Source of the DNA: Accumulibacter sp.
Lineage (GTDB): Bacteria; Pseudomonadota; Gammaproteobacteria; Burkholderiales; Rhodocyclaceae
DNA length: 64,000 nt
NCBI GenBank assembly: GCA_031266435.1
Contig: JAISAZ010000086.1
Span: forward strand, 1-64,000
Direction: 5' to 3'
Shown: in pieces, positions 28,322-38,119 of the stretch
Layout of the letters: each line of letters starts with the position of its first letter
Position numbering within the stretch: position 1 is the stretch's first letter
The notes under the pieces: model-generated
Databases searched by the model: none
What the model was told of the DNA's origin: nothing
What the model saw: only the letters and a program-made list of their open reading frames with translations
Position numbers and translations under genes: made by a program

Positions 28322-28810
28322 ATGAAAAAGGCGTTTGACAGAGTCGTATTCGCGTTTGTCGTTCTTCTGCTTTGTTCGTGCAGCGGGATGCTTGCTCCAA
28401 GCGACTTGGGTGTATATGACAAAACGGTTCCGGCGAACCAGTTGGCGCTCCTGTATATTCCAGCGTATTACACGGTCAATCTTTTCGACGGGAAGGAGGT
28501 CGGATGGACCGGGGGAGAACTCATTCCCACGGGCGCCGAAATTCTGATTCCGCCGGGGACGCACGAGTTTGAATACCGTTATGACAAACCTCAGACGGGT
28601 GGGTGTACGGCCGGCGCGCCGCAACAATCCTGCAGCGTCAGCAGGGGCTTCAGGACCTGTTACCAGACGACTCAGCGGACTTGCACGCCGGTCGTTCCCG
28701 CGCGGGCGTTCGACGGGAAAGCCAGCGCGACGATCGAAGCGGGCAAGAATTACCAGGTCAACGAAAAGGACATCGGCTTGGGCAAGTCGCCCTTCAGTAC
28801 CAGAAAGTGA
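28322..28810 (+). CDS. Predicted lipoprotein
   Basis: The ATG at 28322 follows a strong AGGAGGGG site and gives 162 residues; the track start at 28280 is less likely. Residues 1-20 are a signal sequence ending in a lipobox-like LLCSC, so the product is probably an acylated envelope protein. The mature part has four cysteines (GCTAGAPQQSCS...CYQTTQRTC) that may pair. Residues IPTGAEILIPPGTHEFEYRY resemble a PEGA-like beta segment. Family not recognised. Confidence 0.7.
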   Translation: MKKAFDRVVFAFVVLLLCSCSGMLAPSDLGVYDKTVPANQLALLYIPAYYTVNLFDGKEVGWTGGELIPTGAEILIPPGTHEFEYRYDKPQTGGCTAGAPQQSCSVSRGFRTCYQTTQRTCTPVVPARAFDGKASATIEAGKNYQVNEKDIGLGKSPFSTRK

Positions 28811-28892
28811 GAGGGGATGAAGTCCGGCGGCTGCTTCGAAGGCGATTCCCGGAACTCGCATGACGATGGATTTTCCTGTGCGCCGGCGGTGA

Positions 28893-29368
<476 letters not shown>

Positions 29369-29369
<1 letters not shown>

Positions 29370-29851
29370 TGCGAATCCGGATTTCGATTGCGCGCCAAAC
29401 GCTCGTTTTGAGCGACGATTCCGGTCAGGTCTCCGGCGTCTGGCCCGTTTCGACCTCGTCACGCGGGCCGGGTGAGCGCCGCGAGAGTTGTTGTACGCCG
29501 CGAGGCCGGCACGTCGTTCGGGCGAAAATCGGCGCGGGCTTGCCGGTGAATACCGTTTTTTCCGCCCGTCGCCCGACGGGGGAGGTCTATTCGCCCGCGC
29601 TCGCGGCGACTTTTCCCGACAAGGACTGGATTCTTACGAGGATTCTGTGGCTTTCAGGCGTGGAGCCTGGAAAAAACCGCTTGGGCGAGGTCGATACGAT
29701 GCGCCGCTATATCTATATTCACGGCTGCCCCGACGCGGTGTCGCTTCTTTTCCCCGGATCGCACGGGTGCGTCCGCATGCGCAACGCCGACGTCGTGGAA
29801 CTTTTCGACCGCACGCCGGTTCGCACGCTCGTGGAAATCGTCGAAAACTGA
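29369..29851 (+). CDS. L,D-transpeptidase (YkuD domain)
   Basis: The track ORF is over-extended; the ATG at 29369 overlaps the tadA stop and gives 160 residues. The YkuD active site is visible as IYIHGCPD followed by PGSHGCVRM, with the catalytic Cys in SHGCVRM. It may cross-link peptidoglycan or anchor lipoproteins. No clear signal peptide is present at this start, as is common for this tadA-linked type. It begins MRIRISIARQTLVL. Confidence 0.88.
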
Positions 29852-29923
29852 GAACTAGTTGATTTATTTTTTCTCAAAAAGAGTGATAATGCGAAAAAAA
29901 TCAAGGAGGGGTTGAAAACTCAG

Positions 29924-31105
29924 ATGGATAATGTGCGTAAAACGATCATGTTGGTCGATGACAACATCTCCAACCTGACGATCGGAAAGAACGTTCTGCG
30001 CGACAAGTACAACGTTTTTACGCTCTCTTCCGGCGAAAAACTTTTCAAGATGCTTGAAAAGGTGACGCCCGACTTCATCATGTTGGACATCGAGATGCCC
30101 GAGATGGACGGGTACGCCGTGATGAGGCAGCTTAAAGCCAGCCCGAAAACGGAGTCGATTCCCGTTATTTTTCTGACGGCGAAGAACGATTCGAACAGCG
30201 AGCTTGAGGGCTTGTCACTCGGTGCCGTCGACTACATCTCCAAGCCGTTTTCTCCGCCGCTTCTCTTGAAGCGCATCGAGCTTCATTCGATGATCGAGTC
30301 GCAGAAACGGGAGCTTCAGGATTACAACGACAATCTCCAGGAGATGGTCGAAAAGAAGACCGAAGACGTTTTCAATCTGCAAAACGTCGTGCTCCAGACG
30401 ATGGCGGAACTCGTCGAATGCAGGGACGACATCACCGGCGGGCACATCGAACGTACGCGCTTCTACCTCCAGATTCTCGTCAATGCGATGGTCGAGAGAA
30501 ATCTCCACCGTGAGCAGGCGCTGGAGTGGATCAAGGACCGTTACTTTTTCGTCTCGGCGCAGTTGCACGACGTCGGCACAATCGCCATCAGCGACAGCAT
30601 CCTGAAGAAGCCCGGCCCGCTGACGCCCGAAGAATTCAACGAAATGAAAACGCATACGACCTTCGGCGCGCAGATCATCGAAAAGATCAGGCATCGCGTC
30701 AACGAAGAGTCCTTCCTCGATTACGCGAAAATATTCGCGCTGACGCATCACGAAAAATGGGACGGGTCGGGCTATCCCGAAGGGCTTGCCGGAGAGAATA
30801 TCCCTTTGCAGGGGAGATTGATGGCGATCTCGGACGTCTACGACGCGTTGATCGCGGAGCGTCCCTACAAGAAGCCGATGTCGCACGAGCGCGCCGTCTC
30901 GATCATCCTGGAAGGACGCGGGAAGCATTTCGACCCGCAGCTTGTCGACGTATTCCTTTCGATTTCCGACCAGTTCGAGCGCGTGACCGAGCTTTCGTAC
31001 CGCATCCTGAGCGGAAAATCCGGTGCCGAAGAAAAGATGGAACTCAACGAGATGCTTCAGCCCGCTTCGCTTTATCCCAAACGACAGCACATTGTGATGG
31101 AGTGA
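29924..31105 (+). CDS. Response regulator with HD-GYP phosphodiesterase domain
   Basis: About 393 residues from the ATG at 29924 (the track uses a TTG at 29912 that touches the AAGGAGGGG site). An N-terminal receiver domain (residues 5-125) has DD at TIMLVDDN, the phospho-acceptor in FIMLDIEMPEMDGY and the KPFSPPLLLKR lysine. A short coiled linker follows, then HD-GYP with HDVGTIAISD and HHEKWDGSGYPEG. It probably degrades cyclic di-GMP on phosphorylation. No sensor kinase is adjacent. Confidence 0.93.
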   Translation: MDNVRKTIMLVDDNISNLTIGKNVLRDKYNVFTLSSGEKLFKMLEKVTPDFIMLDIEMPEMDGYAVMRQLKASPKTESIPVIFLTAKNDSNSELEGLSLGAVDYISKPFSPPLLLKRIELHSMIESQKRELQDYNDNLQEMVEKKTEDVFNLQNVVLQTMAELVECRDDITGGHIERTRFYLQILVNAMVERNLHREQALEWIKDRYFFVSAQLHDVGTIAISDSILKKPGPLTPEEFNEMKTHTTFGAQIIEKIRHRVNEESFLDYAKIFALTHHEKWDGSGYPEGLAGENIPLQGRLMAISDVYDALIAERPYKKPMSHERAVSIILEGRGKHFDPQLVDVFLSISDQFERVTELSYRILSGKSGAEEKMELNEMLQPASLYPKRQHIVME

Positions 31106-31680
31106 GCAGGGATCAGGGATCAGGAGACAGAGGACAGGAGACAGAGAAGAAATATGCGGCGCGAAGCGCCGGAAAATAATCTGTCTCCCGTCTTAATCTG
31201 TCTCCCGTCTCCTGACATCTGATTCCTGAAACCCACCCCCGGCCCCTCCCTTGTCAGGGAGGGGAGATACGTGGCTCCCTCCCCTGACAAGGGGAGGGAC
31301 GGGGAGGGGTTTCCGATCGGTATTTTGTCGCTTTTCCCCGGTGGCGAAGCCGCCGGTAATTGATCTGATTCCTGTCGTCTGATTTCTGATACCTGATCGG
31401 AAGCGGTGAATTCCCGCTTTTGCGGTGCGTCGACGCGCCGGAGAATGATATTCGGTTCCTCCCCTGACAAGGGGAGGACAGGAGGGGTTTGATTCCGTTT
31501 CCAAACCGCCCCTATTCCATTATTCATAGGACAGCGGAACGTTGTGGCTCTCGCTGCGCTCAGCCCAACCTATACCGCCGCTTGGGCACGGCATGCCGTG
31601 CCCCTACAAGAACCCAACGCACAACTACCGATCGGTTTCATCTGTCTCCTGTTTCCTGTTTCCTGACTCCTGAACAGGGT
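31106..31680. repeat. Mosaic intergenic repeat, copy 5 (about 520 bp without a gene)
   Basis: Three octamer tracts, two CTCCCCTGACAAGGGGAGG-type elements, the CCGATCGGTATTTTG module with a GGCGAAGCCGCC stem, an AGCCCAACCTATACC arm and the palindromic GCACGGCATGCCGTGC. The left end starts two bases after the HD-GYP stop, and the right end forms the last codons of rne. No separate gene is supported in it. Confidence 0.85.
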
Positions 31681-34363
31681 GCCGCGTTTCGACCATCACG
31701 AGCGGTTCGGTGGGCGCGGGCGCGGCGGTCGTGCGGCGACGCCGGGGCGCGCGGGGCTTGGGTTCTTCTTCCTGGGCGAACTCGGCAAGTTTCACACTGT
31801 CGGTCTCGACCATCACGAGTCCGCTGGTCGTGATCGCGTTGCGGAGTTCGGCCCCGCTCGTTTCGGGCGATTCGACCATAGCCGTTTCGGGCGCGTTGGC
31901 TTCAGGTTCCGCTACAGGCTCTTCCTCGGTGCTCGCTACGGAGGGGGGCGCGACTTCGGTCGGCGGGGTCTCGGGGACGCCGACGCTTTCGGGGGCTTTG
32001 GCCTCCGGCGCCACGGACGTGGAGAGTGGGGAGAGTGGAAGGAGGAGCTGCGGTTCCGGCGCTTCCAAAAGAGGCGTTTCGGTCTCTTCAAGAAGAGGCG
32101 AGGTTTCCGGTGTCGGGGCTTTTTGCGCGGCTTCGGGTGAAGCCCTCACGGCGTCGCTCGCGGGCACGACAGGGGGAGGGAGAGGGGACTCCTGAGCGTC
32201 CGGTCGCGCGTCCTGCATTTTTTCCGCCGAAGTTGCGTCTTCTCTTCCTTCTTTTGCTTCTCCGCGTTCACGGCGCCCACCGCGACGACCGCGCCGGCGG
32301 GGGGTGTTTTCTTCGGTGGGTTTTTCTCCAGAGTCATCGACGGGAGCGGTGGTCTCGGCCACGGCCACGGCCACGGGCACAGCTTCCTTCATCTTGGCGC
32401 GCGTGTTTTTGCCTTCGCCGTTCCGGCGGCGCGCTTCCTTCGGCTCGCGGTCGCCGCGCAATTCCTTCGGCTCACGCTCGCTACGCGTTTCCTTCGGCTC
32501 CCGGTCGCCGCGCGGCGCCTTCGGTTCGCGCTCGCCGCGCGATTCCCTCGGTTCGCGGTCTTCACCACGCCGCCGTTCGCCACGGCGTGCGCCGCCGCGC
32601 GCTTTCTTTTCGGGGAGGGGCGGCGGTGTCGGCGCCGCTTCTTCTTCGACGTTTTCTTTGCCGAACCACGATGCGATCTTCGAGATGAATCCGCCGAGGA
32701 TGCCTTCTTTTTCGGGCGCTTTCGGCGCTTTCTTTTCCGGCGCCTTGGGAATGGGCGCGGACTCCGTGATCGTGATTCCTTTGATCGCGGCTTCCTGACG
32801 CGGGGGGTGGTCGCCGGAGGCGCTCTGGCGCGCGTCGGCTTCTTCGGGGACGTCGACGCGCTTGTACGAGGGCAGCGGCGGGTTTTCGAGGTCGAGTTCG
32901 TCGTGGCGGTAGCGGGCGATGCTGTGCTGCGGCGGGTTCAGGTGCGTGTTCGGGATCAGAAGAATGCCGACCTTGTGCCGGAGTTCGATCGCCTGGAGGT
33001 CGTAGCGCTTTTCGTTGAACAGGAAGGTTGCGACGTCGACGGGAATCTGCGCTTGAATCGCGGCGGTGTTTTCTTTCATCGCTTCTTCTTCGAGAATCCG
33101 AAGAATGTGCAGGGCGGCGGATTCGGCGCTGCGGATGTGGCCGGTTCCCGAACAGCGCGGGCAGGTGATGTAGCTGGATTCTTCAAGCGCGGGGCGAAGC
33201 CTTTGGCGCGATAATTCCATCAGGCCGAAGCGGCTGATCTTGCTCGTCTGGACGCGCGCGCGGTCGAGGCGCAGGTTTTCGCGCAGGCGGGACTCGACTT
33301 CGCGCTGATTGCGCGAAACTTCCATGTCGATGAAGTCGATCACGACGAGGCCGCCCAAGTCGCGCAGACGCAGTTGGCGGGCGATTTCTTCGGCGGCTTC
33401 GAGATTCGTCTTGAACGCGGTTTCTTCGATGTCGGCGCCGCGCGTCGAACGCCCGGAATTGACGTCGACCGAGACGAGCGCTTCGGTGTGGTCGATCACG
33501 ATCGCGCCGCCCGAAGGCAGGGAGACTTCGCGGGAGTACGCCGACTCGATCTGGTGTTCGATCTGGAAGCGCGAAAAGAGGGGGACGTCGTCGCGGTAGC
33601 GCTTGATCCGGTTCGGCATTTCGGGCATGACGTAGGACATGAACTTCCGCGCCTGCTCGAAAACTTCGTCGGTGTCGATCAGGATTTCTCCGATGTCGGG
33701 CTGAAAGTAATCGCGGATCGCGCGGATGACGAGCGTGTCTTCCTGATAGATCAGGGAGGGCGCTTTTTCCTGGACGGAGGCGGCGGTGATCGCTTTCCAG
33801 AGTTGGAGTTGGTAATTGAGGTCCCACTGGAGTTCTTCGATGCTCCGTCCGATCGCCGCGGTCCGGGCGATGAGGCTCATCCCCTGGGGAACTTCGAGTT
33901 GCTCGATCAGCGCGCGCAATTCGTTGCGGTCTTCACCTTCGACGCGGCGTGAGACGCCGCCGCCCCTCGGATTGTTCGGCATCAGGACGAGATAGCGACC
34001 GGCGAGGCTGATGAAGGTCGTCATCGCGGCGCCTTTGTTTCCGCGCTCGTCTTTTTCGACCTGGACGATCAGTTCCTGACCTTCGCGTAGCGCTTCCTTG
34101 ATCGAAGCGCGCGCTTCGACGCCTTCCTGAAAGTACGAACGGGAGATTTCCTTGAACGGCAGAAAACCATTGCGCTCGGCGCCGTAATCGACGAAGGCGG
34201 CTTCGAGGCTTGGCTCGATGTGGGTGATGACCGCCTTGTAGATATTGCTTTTTTTCTGTTCTTTTGCGGCCGATTCAATGTCGAGGTCGATGAGTTTTTG
34301 ACCGTCGACAATGGCGACACGGAGTTCTTCGGCCTGTGTCGCGTTGAACAACATACGTTTCAT
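31625..34363 (-). CDS. rne: Ribonuclease E
   Basis: Main mRNA-decay and rRNA-processing endonuclease and scaffold of the degradosome. The 912-residue protein has the S1 domain (about 35-120), the catalytic core with DVNSGRSTRG and VVIDFIDM, and the zinc-link CPRCSGTGHI near 405. The C-terminal 400 residues are low-complexity: an arginine-rich GDREPKE/GEREPKA repeat tract (about 595-655), then acidic Pro/Glu-rich sequence. The final QESGNRKQETDETDR is translated from the neighbouring repeat. Confidence 0.95.
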   Translation of the reverse strand: MKRMLFNATQAEELRVAIVDGQKLIDLDIESAAKEQKKSNIYKAVITHIEPSLEAAFVDYGAERNGFLPFKEISRSYFQEGVEARASIKEALREGQELIVQVEKDERGNKGAAMTTFISLAGRYLVLMPNNPRGGGVSRRVEGEDRNELRALIEQLEVPQGMSLIARTAAIGRSIEELQWDLNYQLQLWKAITAASVQEKAPSLIYQEDTLVIRAIRDYFQPDIGEILIDTDEVFEQARKFMSYVMPEMPNRIKRYRDDVPLFSRFQIEHQIESAYSREVSLPSGGAIVIDHTEALVSVDVNSGRSTRGADIEETAFKTNLEAAEEIARQLRLRDLGGLVVIDFIDMEVSRNQREVESRLRENLRLDRARVQTSKISRFGLMELSRQRLRPALEESSYITCPRCSGTGHIRSAESAALHILRILEEEAMKENTAAIQAQIPVDVATFLFNEKRYDLQAIELRHKVGILLIPNTHLNPPQHSIARYRHDELDLENPPLPSYKRVDVPEEADARQSASGDHPPRQEAAIKGITITESAPIPKAPEKKAPKAPEKEGILGGFISKIASWFGKENVEEEAAPTPPPLPEKKARGGARRGERRRGEDREPRESRGEREPKAPRGDREPKETRSEREPKELRGDREPKEARRRNGEGKNTRAKMKEAVPVAVAVAETTAPVDDSGEKPTEENTPRRRGRRGGRRERGEAKEGREDATSAEKMQDARPDAQESPLPPPVVPASDAVRASPEAAQKAPTPETSPLLEETETPLLEAPEPQLLLPLSPLSTSVAPEAKAPESVGVPETPPTEVAPPSVASTEEEPVAEPEANAPETAMVESPETSGAELRNAITTSGLVMVETDSVKLAEFAQEEEPKPRAPRRRRTTAAPAPTEPLVMVETRHPVQESGNRKQETDETDR

Positions 34364-34770
34364 AAAAACGGGCTCCCGCGCGCACCACGGGAACGCCTTG
34401 TGCAGCAGCGCAAATTACAAGAATTAGTTAGATTTCGGAAATGCCGAATAAACTTGCAAAGACTGTTATAACTAATCGAATATGTTTCGCTGACTTTGGC
34501 TTTTTTTTCTTTCCGAAACCCCGGAAACCTTCAAGCCTGCCCTCGGCGCCCCCCGAACGTGTTCGGCGCGCGCAAAAATCAAGTAGTATCGCTACTTTTG
34601 GTGAGCGAACTTAACCAGTTTGATTTGCGTTGACTGACCCTGCGCAGGTTGGCGCAGGCAAAGCATCCTGCCTGAAAACGCGCCGTATCCATCGATACGG
34701 GCGCCCAGAAGTCTTGGAGATGTCGCTTTTTTCAGACCAAGACGCAAATCACACGATAGTATAGGTCAAA
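34364..34770. promoter_or_regulatory. rne/rluC divergent leader with several hairpins
   Basis: About 400 bp without a gene between the divergent rne and rluC. Perfect stems are visible: AAGTAG/CTACTT (34581-34597), CCTGCGC/GCGCAGG (34639-34658) and CCGTATC/GATACGG (34683-34700), plus a short CGAAC/GTTCG stem. RNase E is autoregulated through a structured 5' UTR in E. coli, so these may be part of the rne leader or bidirectional control. Promoter boxes were not assigned. Confidence 0.4.
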
Positions 34771-35763
34771 ATGCCCGATTCAGGCAAAAATTCGGTATCG
34801 AAAGTTTCCGTTCAAGAAGACGCGCAGGACCAACGGCTCGACAACTATTTGTTCCGTTTGTGCAAGGGGGTTCCGAAAAGCCATATTCTTCGGATCATCC
34901 GAAAAGGCGAAGTGCGCGTCAACGGAAAGCGCGCCGCCGTTTCCGCCCGGCTTTCCCTGGGCGATATCGTCCGCATTCCGCCGATCCGCGTCGCGCGGCG
35001 CGCGGAAGAGGAGGGCGCGCCCCCCGCGATCCGCCTCCCCGTCGTCTATGAGGACGACGCGCTGCTGGTCATCGACAAGCCTTCGGGGATCGCCGTCCAT
35101 GGCGGTAGCGGCGTCAGCTTCGGCGTGATCGAAACCTTGCGACGGCAACGCCCGGAGGCGAAATTCCTGGAACTCGCGCACAGGCTCGACAAGGAAACTT
35201 CCGGGCTTTTGTTGGTCGGGAAAAAACGCTCGGCGCTGACGGCGCTTCACGAAACTTTCCGGGACGAGGGCAGGGCGCGGGTCGATAAACGCTATCTCCT
35301 CCTGGTCTGCGGCCGCTGGATGGAGCCCCTGACGGATGTGCGGCGCCCGCTCCTAAAATATTCTCTCGAAAACGGCGAGCGGCGCGTTTGCGTTTCGGAA
35401 GAGGGCAAGGCTTCGCGGACGGTTTTCAGGCTACGTTCGCGCTGGGAAAATTTCAGCCTGCTCGAAGCGAGGCTCAAGACCGGGCGAACGCACCAGATCC
35501 GCGCCCATTGTGCTTCGCTCGGCTTTCCGGTCGCCGGCGACGACAAATACGGCGATTATTCGCTCAACCGGAATTTGCGAAAAGCAGGCTTGAAGCGGCT
35601 TTTTCTTCACGCGTGGAAACTCGCGCTCCCGCACCCGGTGACGCGGGACGCGCTCTCGCTCGAATCTCCCCTGCCGGACGCGCTGAAGGCTTTCCTTGCG
35701 CGACTTTCCGCGCACGAAAATCAGGATTATTGCCAAGACGATGGACGCGGGCAGGCGCTTTGA
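34771..35763 (+). CDS. rluC: 23S rRNA pseudouridine synthase, RluC type
   Basis: Isomerises uridines in 23S rRNA (955, 2504, 2580 in E. coli). The 330-residue protein has an N-terminal S4 domain (residues 18-80), the catalytic motif AHRLDKETSGLLLVGKK with the essential aspartate, and GRTHQIRAHCASLGFPVAGD. It is divergent from rne and overlaps the following phosphatase gene by 23 bases, the standard rne-rluC-HAD arrangement of betaproteobacteria. Confidence 0.95.
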   Translation: MPDSGKNSVSKVSVQEDAQDQRLDNYLFRLCKGVPKSHILRIIRKGEVRVNGKRAAVSARLSLGDIVRIPPIRVARRAEEEGAPPAIRLPVVYEDDALLVIDKPSGIAVHGGSGVSFGVIETLRRQRPEAKFLELAHRLDKETSGLLLVGKKRSALTALHETFRDEGRARVDKRYLLLVCGRWMEPLTDVRRPLLKYSLENGERRVCVSEEGKASRTVFRLRSRWENFSLLEARLKTGRTHQIRAHCASLGFPVAGDDKYGDYSLNRNLRKAGLKRLFLHAWKLALPHPVTRDALSLESPLPDALKAFLARLSAHENQDYCQDDGRGQAL

Positions 35764-36409
35764 GCTTTTGGTCTTCGATTGGGACGGTACGCTCTTCGAT
35801 TCGACCGGCGCGATCGCGTCGGCGCTCCAGGCCGCGTGCCGCGCGCTGTCGATCCCGGAACCCTCGGACGAGCAGGCGCGGCAGGGAATCGGACTCGGCC
35901 TGATCGAAGCCCTGCGTCACTCGATCCCCGACCTTTCCGAGCGTCATTATCCCGAACTGCTCGATCGCTTCGGCGTCGAATACCGGCGTCGGGAATCGAC
36001 GCTGGGGCTGTATGAAGGAATCCCGGAATTGATCGAAAGACTCCACGCTTCGGGCGCAACTTTGTGCGTGGCGACGGGGAAAAGCCGCAGGGGGCTCGAC
36101 CGCGTGCTCGCAAGCACCGGGCTGGGGCGTTTTTTCAGCGCGTCGCGCTGCGCCGACGAGTGCTTCTCGAAGCCGCACCCGCAGATGCTTCTGGAATTGA
36201 TCGACGCGTGCTTCGTTTCACCCGAAACGACGCTGATGATCGGCGATACGACGCACGACCTTCAGATGGCGATCAATGCGGGCGCGCGCGCTCTCGCCGT
36301 CTCGTACGGCGCGCATTCGGCGGAACAACTCAATGCCCTGAATCCGCTCGCCCGCGTCGATTCCGTCGCCGAACTCGACGCGTGGTTTCGCGTGCATGAT
36401 GTAAAATGA
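35741..36409 (+). CDS. HAD-superfamily phosphatase (Gph-like)
   Basis: The ATG at 35741 inside the rluC end is the best start and gives 222 residues. HAD motif I is VFDWDGTLFDSTGA, motif II LCVATGKS, and motifs III/IV KPHPQMLLELI and MIGDTTHDLQMAINAG. The cap is the alpha-helical PGP type. Probable substrate is a small phosphoester such as phosphoglycolate, but the specificity cannot be read from sequence. Confidence 0.9.
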   Translation: MDAGRRFELLVFDWDGTLFDSTGAIASALQAACRALSIPEPSDEQARQGIGLGLIEALRHSIPDLSERHYPELLDRFGVEYRRRESTLGLYEGIPELIERLHASGATLCVATGKSRRGLDRVLASTGLGRFFSASRCADECFSKPHPQMLLELIDACFVSPETTLMIGDTTHDLQMAINAGARALAVSYGAHSAEQLNALNPLARVDSVAELDAWFRVHDVK

Positions 36410-36464
36410 TTATGTGTTCGTCAAAAAGTAAAACCCTACTTTTTGCCGGGTTGTTGGGTTTGAA

Positions 36465-36488
36465 GGCGGGCAAAGCCCACCTTTTTTT
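36465..36488 (+). terminator. Rho-independent terminator after the phosphatase gene
   Basis: A GGCGGGC stem, AAA loop and GCCCACC arm are followed by seven T residues about 55 bases after the HAD stop. Another short stem (AAAAAGTA...TACTTTTT) lies directly before it. It fits the end of the rluC-HAD transcript. Confidence 0.7.
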
Positions 36489-36568
36489 GTCTGAGCAGTC
36501 AAAAAACAGGTGGTTATTTTTTGACGATTCCTATATGGTGAATAAGTGCAATCGCCCTGGGGTGAAAG

Positions 36569-37009
36569 TCAGGGCGAAAGGTTTTGGTCCGGTTCCGACA
36601 TTTTCCGTATTCGCAAACGCCTTCCGCGAAGCACGCCGTATTCTGTTTCCGCGATGACGGACAAAAAAGTTTCCTTTTTGACTATAAAAGGAGAAAAGAC
36701 GATGGCGAAAAATGCGGTAGGCGTTTCCACGCGTTCCTCGGCATCCTCTCTCTCCGAAGAAATATAATCGCATTCGCCCGTATCATGAAGCGGTGTTTCT
36801 TCTTCGCCTTGTACCAAGCGGACACGCAGTTTTTTGAAGGGGCGGCTCGTCGGACTTATCACGCTGACCCAAGCGCACAGCTTCGACAGGGTAAAGGGAA
36901 GTTCCCCTACAAACAGATCTTCACGATAGACGCCGATGAGGCTGTATTTGCCCCGAAGCTCATCCCGGATGTCGTCGCAATACGTCACTTCCACACGACC
37001 GTTAGTCAT
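36569..37009 (-). CDS. Hypothetical protein co-encoded with a toxin-antitoxin pair
   Basis: The ATG at 37009 overlaps the antitoxin stop (the antitoxin ends CAT GAC TAA) and gives 146 residues; the 242-residue track ORF is over-extended. It begins GRVEVTYCDDIRDELRGKYSLIGVY, with PFTLSKLCAWVSVISP next, a pattern I associate tentatively with a DUF6941-type family. No membrane or signal segment. The overlap with the antitoxin argues for co-regulation as a third gene of the module. Confidence 0.6.
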   Translation of the reverse strand: MTNGRVEVTYCDDIRDELRGKYSLIGVYREDLFVGELPFTLSKLCAWVSVISPTSRPFKKLRVRLVQGEEETPLHDTGECDYISSEREDAEERVETPTAFFAIVFSPFIVKKETFLSVIAETEYGVLRGRRLRIRKMSEPDQNLSP

Positions 37010-37358
37010 GATGCGCTCCGATTTTTTCCATAATGGCGTCCGAGACGGCTTGCAGTTCCTCCTCCAATGCTTTGGCAAGCTTGACGACCGTGGGATGCGA
37101 GGGGATGTCGGTACCGGCTTCAATCCTGGAAAGCCAGGACTGCGATGCGCCAATCCGGCGCGCCAGTTCGGTTTGCGATAATCCCTTTTTGAGCCGTAGC
37201 GCCGCCAGGGAATGCGAGGGGTAAAGTTCTTCCGCCATTTTCCGGCGCGCTTCCGCCCAGGCTTTTGCGCGCCGAGGGTCCTGATCCAGTTCCGCAATGC
37301 GTTCGCTCATGGCGCGCCAGCCAGGGCGTTGCGGGGGATGGACGACGGAAACCTCCAT
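37002..37358 (-). CDS. Xre-family antitoxin (HigA-like)
   Basis: The ATG at 37358 with GGAAG upstream gives 118 residues; the track start lies inside the toxin gene. The helix-turn-helix ALRLKKGLSQTELARRIGASQSWLSRIEAGTDIPSHPTVVKLA lies in the C-terminal half. It lies 55 bases after the toxin stop, the toxin-first order of HigBA. It should bind and repress the shared promoter as well as neutralise the toxin. Confidence 0.8.
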   Translation of the reverse strand: MEVSVVHPPQRPGWRAMSERIAELDQDPRRAKAWAEARRKMAEELYPSHSLAALRLKKGLSQTELARRIGASQSWLSRIEAGTDIPSHPTVVKLAKALEEELQAVSDAIMEKIGAHHD

Positions 37359-37413
37359 CCGAATCACTTCCGCGCCGCCCGAAGCCGCCGTCGGAACAAG
37401 AGTTCGGTGAATT

Positions 37414-37836
37414 CTAGGAGAGTCCGAGTTCGGCGCAGACGCGGACGATGCGCTTTGAAAGCGGGTGGCTGGGGTCATAATCAAAATCTCGCGGGACGAT
37501 ACCAAGGACGTAATAACGCCGCTCTTTTGGATGGAATGTATAGACGATGCGTCGAAGGGCGGCACCCATCGGGACATTGAACAAGCGGAGGCGCCAAAGC
37601 GGATAATCTTTCCACATCACCCGCCAACGCGTGATGTCGAAACCTGGATCATGAAGATGGTCCGCATAGCTGTTATCGGTAAAACGCTCCAGAAGTTCCT
37701 GCGATCCCTCAACTTCTTCAAGAAACATTTCCATGATCGCCGCGCTTTCCTCATCCTCTTCCCAAAGCGCGTCCAGATCATGCTCCGCGTCTTCATGGAT
37801 CGAAAGCGAGTATACGTTATAGGAATAGTTTCTCAT
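37414..37836 (-). CDS. RelE/HigB-like toxin
   Basis: A 140-residue basic/acidic mixed protein. The C-terminal half (DYPLWRLRLFNVPMGAALRRIVYTFHPKERRYYVLGIVPRDFDY) has the RelE-fold core with the basic LRR and YYVLGIV strand. The N-terminal half (residues 1-60) is long and acidic for a RelE toxin. It is the first gene of a three-gene operon with the Xre protein. It is probably a ribosome-dependent mRNA endonuclease, inferred from context. Confidence 0.7.
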   Translation of the reverse strand: MRNYSYNVYSLSIHEDAEHDLDALWEEDEESAAIMEMFLEEVEGSQELLERFTDNSYADHLHDPGFDITRWRVMWKDYPLWRLRLFNVPMGAALRRIVYTFHPKERRYYVLGIVPRDFDYDPSHPLSKRIVRVCAELGLS

Positions 37837-38119
37837 AGCGCCATCAACTTATCAAGCCCTGTCGGGCACACTTGCGATATTCTTGCCGATCTGCGCGAAG
37901 GACGGGCGACGATTGAAAGCGGAGAGTGCCGCCGAGGGAACTTGGCGGAGAGGGCGGGATTAATATATCAATATAAATCAGTAGGTTATGTCTATATATT
38001 CCATAATTACCTATTTATTTACCGTAAACAAGTAGGTTTCGCCTCGGCAATGGGGCGCGGATTAAAACAGCGAAGTGCAGTGTGAAAAAAGCCAAGGGCT
38101 TCCCAGCTTTTCCCCCGAA
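37837..38119. other. A/T-rich gap at the prophage left border
   Basis: About 280 bp with no convincing gene between the toxin-antitoxin operon and the prophage lysis genes. The middle (37.96-38.04 kb) is notably A/T-rich for this window (ttaatatatcaatataaatc). It probably contains the toxin operon promoter and could hold the left attachment site, but no duplicated att sequence can be shown because the right end lies outside the window. Confidence 0.4.

Noticed and set aside
27508-28422. 304-residue minus-strand ORF across the DUF1870 gene
   Set aside because: It is a frame-shifted shadow running through repeat copy 4 and across the lipoprotein promoter.
36406-36657. 83-residue plus-strand ORF after the phosphatase gene
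   Set aside because: It runs through a terminator and into the antisense of the third toxin-operon gene, with no ribosome site or family features.
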